Assembly: GCA_016871715.1 (NCBI GenBank)
Contig: VHCO01000005.1
Location: 1 to 64,000 of the forward strand
From: Verrucomicrobiota bacterium
GTDB taxonomy: Bacteria; Verrucomicrobiota; Verrucomicrobiia; Limisphaerales; J093
Direction: 5' to 3'
DNA length: 64,000 nt
Under the pieces are notes generated by a model. That model was not told the origin of the DNA. It searched no databases and saw nothing but the letters and a program-made list of their open reading frames with translations. Shown here piece by piece: positions 20,021 to 27,136 of this stretch (its first letter is position 1; every line of letters begins with the position of its first letter). A program made the position numbers and the translations under genes.

Positions 20021-21192
20021 ACGTTCAGCCTGTCAAAGAGAGCCATCTGCCGGGTTTCGGTTCGCGGCAACACGGCTTCGCTGGCCGTGAGACCTGCTTG
20101 CATGAGGCGCACGATCTCGCTGCGAGCCGCGCCCTCAACTACCTGTGCCCCCTCAGCAGCAGGCAGCATCAGCAGGACCTCCTCGGGCGCGATGCCGGCG
20201 TCCATCAGCAGGTGCTCGCTGTGCGTGGTGAGAATGACTTGCCGGCCTGCTCCGCCGACCTGCGCCCGGTGGATAAACGGCGCCAATCGCTTCACAATGG
20301 CAGTGTGGAGTGACAGCTCCGGTTCCTCCAGCAGCAGCGGACCGCCCGGTTCCTGAAGCGACCACAACAGGCCGATCAACCGCAGCGTTCCGTCGGAGAG
20401 TTGGCGTTCGTCTTGATAGGCCCCTTGCGGCCGCCAATGCCGGAACTTGCCTTCCAGGTGCGGTTGCCCGTGCTCGTCTATCTCCAGCCGCAAGTTCTCG
20501 AGTTGCGGTGCAACGGTCTTGAGGACCCGTTCGAGTCGTCGGAGTCGGGCCTTCTGTGTTCTGGGCGTGGTGTTGCGAATCTGATCCAGCAAGTCCCGGC
20601 CGTAAGGATCTGTGCCCAGCGTATCGCCGCGAGGAGACTGTTCCTCCCGCAACAACTGCGGCACCAAATGGAGATAGGCCACCGTGCGGAAGAAGTCTGC
20701 CAGTTCTCGGAAATCCTGATTCGCTCGCAGAACACCGATGGCCGTTTCTTTCAATCGTTCTGGGTCAGTTTCGTCCTGATTGTCCGGTCGGGCCAACTTG
20801 CGCTCCGTTTCCCCAGAGACGCGCAGGCGGTCCACCAGCTCGCGAACCACAACGGGCCGGGGATTCCGGTCGGACTCATGGGCGAAAGCCAACTCGTAGC
20901 GCCACCCGGCTCCCGCTTCATCTTTCACCACCACTCTAATCATCACGTCCGTGTTCAACCCACGCGCATACAAAGACCGAACTTTGCCCATTCCTCCGCG
21001 CTGGTTGACCGCCGGCCCTAGTCCCCCTCCCTCCAGAACGAGATCACGCAGGAAACGGAACACTTGAAGGAAGTTGGACTTGCCGATGGCGTTCGGACCG
21101 ACGATGAAGACCCGATTGGCTAGGTCCACTTCAACGCTCGTGAAATTCTTCCAGTTCTCCAGTTCAACCCGGGCAAAGCGCATTTTGTTCAT
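20017..21192 (-). CDS. AAA_21/RecF-like ATPase (RloA/AbiEii-like)
   Basis: VGPNAIGKSNFLQVFRFLRDL; DGTLRLIGLLWSL; GPLLLEEPELSLHTAIV; ILTTHSEHLLMDAG. Confidence 0.9.
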   Translation of the reverse strand: MNKMRFARVELENWKNFTSVEVDLANRVFIVGPNAIGKSNFLQVFRFLRDLVLEGGGLGPAVNQRGGMGKVRSLYARGLNTDVMIRVVVKDEAGAGWRYELAFAHESDRNPRPVVVRELVDRLRVSGETERKLARPDNQDETDPERLKETAIGVLRANQDFRELADFFRTVAYLHLVPQLLREEQSPRGDTLGTDPYGRDLLDQIRNTTPRTQKARLRRLERVLKTVAPQLENLRLEIDEHGQPHLEGKFRHWRPQGAYQDERQLSDGTLRLIGLLWSLQEPGGPLLLEEPELSLHTAIVKRLAPFIHRAQVGGAGRQVILTTHSEHLLMDAGIAPEEVLLMLPAAEGAQVVEGAARSEIVRLMQAGLTASEAVLPRTETRQMALFDRLNV

Positions 21193-21392
21193 TTCGTCTC
21201 CTCCAATTTCTTCACCACCAGCAATTCATTTCCCCTCGGGTCAATCACCTTCACGGCCACCTGGCCGTGCTCGCCGGCAGGGAAGGGGGCGCCCGGCGTG
21301 GCAGCAGGCTGATCTTCGAGAATCCACCAGTGCGCCTTCGGCTCCTCGAAGGGCGAACTCAGGATGGAACTGGGGACTTCGAAGGTGGTCAC
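21189..21392 (-). CDS. chimeric small ORF: duplicated Res N-terminus joined to a Mod C-terminus-like tail
   Basis: MTTFEVPSSILSSPFEEPKAHWWILED vs Res MSNFEVPSPILNSPFEEPKEHWWILEG; tail GEHGQVAVKVIDPRGNELLVVKKLEETK; GTG start. Confidence 0.65.
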   Translation of the reverse strand: MTTFEVPSSILSSPFEEPKAHWWILEDQPAATPGAPFPAGEHGQVAVKVIDPRGNELLVVKKLEETK

Positions 21393-21416
21393 AGGTAGTA
21401 GCGAGAGGCCGTCGGG

Positions 21417-21626
21417 TCAAGTCTTGCCAGAGGGCGGTGGTTCCTCGCGCCATGCGGCGGCGGGCTCCTTCGGCGCATGGCGTGGCACCTGCCGCACGAG
21501 CCGGTCGCCGTATTGCTTTTCCTCCTCGCGCAGCGCGGCGAAGATGCGGTGAACGTCATAGCCGTATTCGGCGGATAACTCGTCACGAATCCGCCAGATT
21601 TCCTCGATGGGATTCTCGTCTTTCAT
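21417..21626 (-). CDS. small antitoxin-like protein
   Basis: MKDENPIEEIWRIRDELSAEYGYDVHRIFAALREEEKQYGDRLVRQ; ATGA overlap with upstream ORF. Confidence 0.45.
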   Translation of the reverse strand: MKDENPIEEIWRIRDELSAEYGYDVHRIFAALREEEKQYGDRLVRQVPRHAPKEPAAAWREEPPPSGKT

Positions 21627-21907
21627 AGCTCCGGATAAGTTGCCATCAACTCAGATGGGGTGCAAAGCACGGGCAGCGACAGCCCCATCGCCGTGCAAAC
21701 GGCGGCGAGCCGGCGTTCAATCATCTTGTTCAAGATGTGCCGGCAGTTCCATGTCAGCAGGAAATCCATCTCGTGCGCAGCCGCGTAGCCAATGTGGATC
21801 GCGTCGGACGCCGCTCGCGTCGGAATCAAGCCTGCCTCGTCCCACGCCTCGCGCACGAGCCGTTGGCTCAATGGGCCGTTCTCCGGGCCGAACAGGATGG
21901 CGACGGC

Positions 21908-21941
21908 TTTGGAGTGCGGTGACTGGTCACCGCACTCCAAA
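21908..21941. repeat. perfect 16-bp palindrome with 2-nt loop inside mod ORF
   Basis: TTTGGAGTGCGGTGAC-TG-GTCACCGCACTCCAAA. Confidence 0.9.
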
Positions 21942-22343
21942 ACCGCCTCCGCGCTCAGGGCGAGGGTCTTGGCCGGAGGGCGGATGTTCTTCAACGTCAC
22001 GGTCTGGTTGCCGGGCAGGCGCAGCACGGGCGCGCGGCGCAGGACCTCCAGCATCCGCTGCACGTATTGCTCGTGGGATTCGCCCTGCATGCCGGGCGTG
22101 TCCGGTTCGGTGTCCAGGCCCTCGGCGGTGGGGATGGTGGCCTCGAAGGTGAACGGGCCGGTCACGCGCACCACGCCCTTCACGATCTCGGGCCGGTCCA
22201 CCAGCACTTCCTCGGCGGGCGGTTCGTTGTTGGCGATGCTCTTGAGCGTGATGTGCGGGACGATGCCTCCCACTTCCTCGCCCTTCTGGTTCTGTTTGCG
22301 GCGATAGACGAAGCCGTTGGCGGGGCTGTTGGGGAGCGTGCCC

Positions 22344-22414
22344 GTAGCGGCGTCTCGGCAGAGCGCCGCTGTCTCGGTAGGGGAAATGGCGGCGCTCTGC
22401 CGAGACGCCGCTAC
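22344..22414. repeat. REP-like element with perfect 26-bp inverted arms inside mod ORF
   Basis: GTAGCGGCGTCTCGGCAGAGCGCCGC (22344-22369) / GCGGCGCTCTGCCGAGACGCCGCTAC (22389-22414). Confidence 0.92.
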
Positions 22415-23807
22415 GCCGCCGACTGGGTTGATCTGGTAGTAATCGAACGTCGCGGTGAGGAGGCGCTGGCGCGCCAGCGCCAGCGGCACTCTACTGGTGT
22501 CGCAGGTGATCCAACGCCGCCCCCACTGCTCGGCTACATACGCCGTCGTTCCGCTCCCACACGTCGGGTCCAGCACCAAATCGCCGGGGTCGGTCGTCAT
22601 TAAGAGGCAGCGCTCCACGACTTTGGGGTTGGTCTGAACCACATAGAGCTTCTCCTCGTTGAAGCTACCGCTGATGGTGTCGGTCCACAGGTTGTGCGTG
22701 ATGGAGATTGGCAAATCTCCGATAAAGCTCCTGAACTGAATCGAGTTCGTGGTTGCCTGCATCCGGCCAGCCTCAGCGACGCGGTTCAAACCATCGACCG
22801 TTACCTTCCAGTGGGAGTCTGCTGGCGGGCGGCTCCGGGCGAAACGAGCGATACCAAGCGGTATCGCTTCCAGCCTTCCTCCATGACGCCTGTCTCGGAC
22901 TCCTCGCGAGTGAGAGGACGATGGGTTTTGGTGTCAGTCGAAAGCGCAAGCCGATAGAGGTCAAGCGAGTCCAAATCGGCTTTGGGTTTGAACAGTTGCC
23001 GGTATTTCACTTTTTCTTTGTGCTTGGCGTACCAGCAAAGGAAGTCGGCCACGACGGGGAGCGTGCTGCTCGTGGCGTAAGGGGCTTTCTGAACAGTGAT
23101 TATGCAGACACAATTCTCCGCCCCAAACACCTCATCCATCACTTCGCGGACGTGGTGGAGGTTTTCGTCGGAGATTTGGACGAAGATGGAGCCGGTGGGG
23201 GCGAGGAGTTCGCGGGCGAGGAGGAGGCGGTCGCGGAGGTAGGTGAGGTAGGAGTGGAGGCCCAGTTCCCAGGTGTCTCGGTAGGCCTGGACCATCTCGG
23301 GCTCGCGCGTGAGGTCGTCGTCTTCGTTATGCTTCACGTCGCGCTTGCGGATGAAGGGCTGGAAGTTCGAGCCGAACTTTACGCCATAGGGCGGATCCAC
23401 ATAGATCGTCTGCACCTGGCCGCCGAGGGACTCGAAGCGGAGGAGGGAGTTCATCACCACCAGCGAGTCGCCGAGGATGAGGCGGTTGACCCAGCGATCG
23501 CGGTGCTCGTACGCGCGCAGGACCTGGTCGGCCAGGGGCCGGTCGTGACAGGCAAAGAGGTTATTGAGGAAATCGTCCTGCTTCTCGCGGCGGTGGCCTT
23601 TGAGGGTCTCGAGGATGGCCTTGGTCGAGAGCCGTTCGTGGACAAAGAGCGGGAGGGTGGGCACGTCGAACGAGAGGCGCTCGGCTTTGCCGGACCAGTT
23701 CAGGAAAGGGCCGGAGAGGCCGCGCAGGCGGCGCCGGGCGTCGGCGATTTCGGATTTCAGATTCGCGATTTCAGAATCGCGCTGCTTGGAGGCCGGCAGC
23801 TTGGCCA

Positions 23808-23835
23808 AATCCGCAATCCGCAATCCGCAATCCGC
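23808..23835. repeat. 7-bp microsatellite (AATCCGC)x4 inside mod ORF
   Basis: AATCCGCAATCCGCAATCCGCAATCCGC. Confidence 0.9.
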
Positions 23836-24035
23836 AATTTCCGCGATCAGACGCTCGGCGGTCTCGCGGCCGGGGTTTTGTCCGTCCCAGCACAACTCCG
23901 GCGCCAGCGCAGAATCGTAGCGGTAGCTGGCTGGCGCTTTGGCCTTCTTGAAGTGGGCCTGCGTCCCGATCTCGGGGCGTGCGGCGAGGTCGGCCTCCGG
24001 ATGCCGGTAAGTCTGGGCATCCCTGGTTGGCGCGG

Positions 24036-24100
24036 CGTGCTTGCGCGGGCGTGGCATGTCGAGAGTTCTAACGCAAAAGCCGGCGGCGTCAAAGCCCTTG
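24036..24100 (-). promoter_or_regulatory. mod upstream/start module, copy M1
   Basis: About 52/65 identical to 25927-25991; minus strand contains TTTGACGCC...AACTCTCGACATGCCACGCCCGCG. Confidence 0.65.
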
Positions 24101-24143
24101 CTGTCCGGTGGGAAAGGAGGGGAGCCACCCCGGAGGACCTGAC

Positions 24144-25874
24144 TCAGGCGCCCGCGCCACGGCCGACTTCTGCGATCCTGGCAAGCACCGCGCGGACCTC
24201 CGGATCGACTTCCTCGGGACCAAGATGGCGAGCGAGTTGGGCGTAGTCGGACTTGTTCATCGAGTTTGGCAGCCCCAGCTCCTTGAAGAAGCTGCCAAAG
24301 ACCGGGCGCAAGTAGTCCTCGCTCGCCTTCACGGTCCGCCACGATTCATGACGTGGGTCCCGGAGGGCCGCCGGCGCGGTGTTGTCCGTGATCGCCTTTT
24401 CCATCGCAGCTTTGCGGCGTTGCAGCTCGACGCGACCAAAAAGGTCCTCCGCGGTGACGCTCGACTCGGCCCAACGCCGCAACACCTGGGGGGCGCAGAA
24501 GTAGTTCTCGAGTTCGCGCCGGCGCCACTGCAACTCGATCAGCGCGCTTCCAGGGCGCAGGCGGATCTCGGGGCTTTGGTCGTAGAGGGCCAGACCGCGC
24601 AGCAGGGGAAAGGCCTCGCGCAAACCGAAGAAGTGAGCGCGGGCCTTATCGGGCTGGTTGAGGACGTAGTGTTGAAAAGGGCGTTCGAGGGCTCGGGCGG
24701 CCGGCGCATCGCCAACCACCTCGGCCAGGATACGGAGCGCTTCGAGGTCCGTGCTCCCTTCGAGGTAAAGCACCCAGCCGGTCACCTCGGCTTTGTAGGA
24801 TTCCTCGTAGCCCAACAGTGCCAACGCCTTGCGCAACTCGACCGGCTGCCGTACCAGGTGGGGTTGACCCACGAACGCCACGATTTGGTCTCGCTCGGCC
24901 TCGTTGAGGACCACTTCGGAATGGGTTGCCATGATCAGTTGCCCCCCGAACTCGCGGGCCGTGCGCGTCAGTTCAGCGTAGATTTGCGCCTGCCTCAGGA
25001 TCTCCAAGTGCGCATCCGGCTCGTCGATCAGCAGCACAAAACGCGGCTTCCACCGGAGAAACGTGAGCAGCAGCAAGGTCTGCTGGCAGCCGCGGCCGGC
25101 GGCGCTCAGGTCCAGGTCCGTCTTCTGGCCGCCTTCTTGATAGCTCATTTGAATCTCACCGCGCGTGGCGATGTATTCCGGCGCGTTGAGTCGCACACCG
25201 AACAGCCGTTCCATCTGTCCCACCACCCCTCCCCAGTCGCCCTCTGCCGGCTTGTCCTTCTCCCGTTCCCACACTTTCCAACAGAGGTTGCGCAAGACCT
25301 GCGCCGTTTGCGCTTCGCCCAGGGACACTTCAATCGCCCCTTCATCAATCCGCCGCTCGTTGGCCGCCAACCCCGACATGGGCGGCAAATAGGCTACGCG
25401 CACACCCGTGGCTTCCGGGGGGATGGGATTCCGCTGGTCGCCTCCCGGCGACAACCGCGCGGGCCGACAGTGGATGATCTCGTCATTCGAGTAATCGAAC
25501 TCGAGCGGACAGCGCCACGCGACACCATCCGTCACCCCTTCCACCGTGATTTCGACGAGGATGTTCTGGGTGGCCTTGCCGGCCCCGTTGGGCGCCTGAC
25601 GCAGATGCTGGTCTCGCCACAGCAGCGAGGTCTGCGGCACGGGCAACTGCACCAAGTCCCGCCGGTTGATCACCACCCCGACCCGCGCTTTAGCCTTGCT
25701 CTTGGCACCCCGTTTCTCCAGCCAGGTCCGCAGCCCCAGCTCCCACAGGGCCAGCGCCTGGAGCGCCGTGGTCTTCCCCGAGTTGTTCGGCCCAACGAAG
25801 ACCACCGGCGAACCCAACGGAACGTCCACCTCAACAAACCGTTTGAAGTTCCTAATGCGTAGTCGAGTGATCAT
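24144..25874 (-). CDS. OLD-family-like ATPase with TOPRIM-like C-terminus
   Basis: IRNFKRFVEVDVPLGSPVVFVGPNNSGKTTALQAL; LLIDEPDAHLEILRQ; IMATHSEVVLNEAERDQIVAFVG; GWVLYLEGSTDLEALRILAE. Confidence 0.87.
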   Translation of the reverse strand: MITRLRIRNFKRFVEVDVPLGSPVVFVGPNNSGKTTALQALALWELGLRTWLEKRGAKSKAKARVGVVINRRDLVQLPVPQTSLLWRDQHLRQAPNGAGKATQNILVEITVEGVTDGVAWRCPLEFDYSNDEIIHCRPARLSPGGDQRNPIPPEATGVRVAYLPPMSGLAANERRIDEGAIEVSLGEAQTAQVLRNLCWKVWEREKDKPAEGDWGGVVGQMERLFGVRLNAPEYIATRGEIQMSYQEGGQKTDLDLSAAGRGCQQTLLLLTFLRWKPRFVLLIDEPDAHLEILRQAQIYAELTRTAREFGGQLIMATHSEVVLNEAERDQIVAFVGQPHLVRQPVELRKALALLGYEESYKAEVTGWVLYLEGSTDLEALRILAEVVGDAPAARALERPFQHYVLNQPDKARAHFFGLREAFPLLRGLALYDQSPEIRLRPGSALIELQWRRRELENYFCAPQVLRRWAESSVTAEDLFGRVELQRRKAAMEKAITDNTAPAALRDPRHESWRTVKASEDYLRPVFGSFFKELGLPNSMNKSDYAQLARHLGPEEVDPEVRAVLARIAEVGRGAGA

Positions 25875-25948
25875 CTCGCCTCCTCGTGTATCCCTGCCCC
25901 CAGGTAACTCGTCCTGGCTGGCAAGGCGTGTTTGCGCGGACGCGGCAT
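25871..25948 (-). CDS. 25-aa leader ORF derived from Mod N-terminus, ATGA-coupled to the OLD-like gene
   Basis: MPRPRKHALPARTSYLGAGIHEEAR*; mod starts MPRPRKHAAPTRD. Confidence 0.55.
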   Translation of the reverse strand: MPRPRKHALPARTSYLGAGIHEEAR

Positions 25949-25991
25949 TCCTGGAGTTGTAACGCAAATGGCCGCTGCGTCAAACCCCTTG
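25927..25991 (-). promoter_or_regulatory. mod upstream/start module, copy M2
   Basis: TTTGACGCAGCGGCCATTTGCGTTACAACTCCAGGAATGCCGCGTCCGCGC on minus strand. Confidence 0.65.
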
Positions 25992-26126
25992 CGGTGGGCA
26001 TGGCGAACCTGACGGACTGGGCCGAACGAGCGGGCCGGGGTCGGCGCGCCTAGGGGCACCCGCTGAGGAAGACCGCGGGGTTCGCTCGGTTTGACAGTTG
26101 GCGGCGGCGAGACCAGAGTCGCGGCG

Positions 26127-26627
26127 ATGACAGATTTCCAGCTTCAGCCCTGGTGGGGGCGGGTGTTGGTGGGGCGGCATCCGCGGCGCACGCTGGTGCG
26201 CGCGGCGACACTGATCGCGCTGAGTTTCGTGCTGTTCAAGTTCGTCTTCGTCGCGATCCGCGTGACGGGCCAAAGCATGGAACCGACGTACCGGAACGGA
26301 CGTGTCGCGTTGATCAACCGGCTCGCGTACCGGACGCGCGCGCCGCAGCGCGGCGAGGTGGTCAGTCTGCGGCTGCGGGACAGCCGGTTGCTGCTCCTGA
26401 AACGGATCGTGGCGCTCCCGGGCGAAGCGGTCGAGCTGGACGACGGCCGGGTGTTGGTCGACGGGGAGTTGCTGCGCGAGTCGTATGTTCGCGGGGTGGG
26501 GCTCACGCCCATGTCCCATGGCGTTCGCCTGCAGTTGGACGAGTACTTTGCCATGGGCGATAACCGGGAGATCTCGGCTTTCGGCGTGGTTCGGCGGGAC
26601 GAGATCCAAGGAAAGGTGCTCTTTTGA
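26127..26627 (+). CDS. lepB: signal peptidase I
   Basis: N-terminal TM; VTGQSMEPTYRNG; LLLLKRIVALPGE; YFAMGDNREIS. Confidence 0.9.
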   Translation: MTDFQLQPWWGRVLVGRHPRRTLVRAATLIALSFVLFKFVFVAIRVTGQSMEPTYRNGRVALINRLAYRTRAPQRGEVVSLRLRDSRLLLLKRIVALPGEAVELDDGRVLVDGELLRESYVRGVGLTPMSHGVRLQLDEYFAMGDNREISAFGVVRRDEIQGKVLF

Positions 26628-27124
26628 ATCGGTGGGTCGCAGGGCTGCTCTGCGTGGGTCTGGGCGTGTTGGCGTTCCTGACCTACCGCTGGCTCTTCCC
26701 GAGCGACGAGGCGCGCATTCGCCGGCGAGTCGCCGAGGTGGTGGCCGCGGTCAACGTGCGACCGGAGATGGGCCGCCTCGAGCGGTTGGGCGCGGTCAAC
26801 CGTCTGATCAATCAGGTGACCCAAGATGTGACCGTCCGCCTCGGTGACCCCGGCGCGGGCACGCGCGAGATTCAGGGCGCGGCCGATCTGCGGGAAGCGG
26901 TCTCAACCGCCCTGCTACACTTGGAGGCCTTGGCCGTGCAATTGGCCGACCTCGAGGTGAAGGTCGCCCCGGGGGCCGAAACGGCCACGGCTCAACTCGT
27001 GGCCTCGGTCCGAGTGAATGGGAGCGCCGATGTGCAAGTGCACGAGCTGCGGCTGACCCTGAGCAAGATGGCGGGGCGCTGGAAGCTGGCCCGCGTCGAT
27101 CCGGCACCCACGTTGGGTCTGTGA
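26624..27124 (+). CDS. hypothetical membrane-anchored protein
   Basis: ORF with N-terminal TM, 4-nt overlap with lepB. Confidence 0.6.
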   Translation: MNRWVAGLLCVGLGVLAFLTYRWLFPSDEARIRRRVAEVVAAVNVRPEMGRLERLGAVNRLINQVTQDVTVRLGDPGAGTREIQGAADLREAVSTALLHLEALAVQLADLEVKVAPGAETATAQLVASVRVNGSADVQVHELRLTLSKMAGRWKLARVDPAPTLGL

Positions 27125-27136
27125 GGGTCCGAGCCG

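Larger units (their letters stand above)
21623..24057 (-). pseudogene. type III-like DNA methyltransferase (Mod, N6-adenine), frameshifted, 3' end replaced by a PIN-domain C-terminal fragment
   Basis: QTIYVDPPYGVKFGSNFQ (motif IV) in ORF 22801-24057; MTTDPGDLVLDPTCGSGTTAYVAEQWGRRWI (motif I) in ORF 21623-22789; frames differ; tail ASDAIHIGYAAAHEMDFLLTWNCRHILNK...LCTPSELM is PIN-like. Confidence 0.82.

Noticed and set aside
22780-22870. Phase-variable mod
   Set aside because: No homopolymer or simple repeat at the frame change; the (AATCCGC)x4 tract is elsewhere and in frame
22753-25862. Long + strand ORFs 22753-24246 (497 aa) and 24108-25862 (584 aa)
   Set aside because: Antisense shadows of mod and the OLD-like gene; no family motifs; typical of GC-rich DNA
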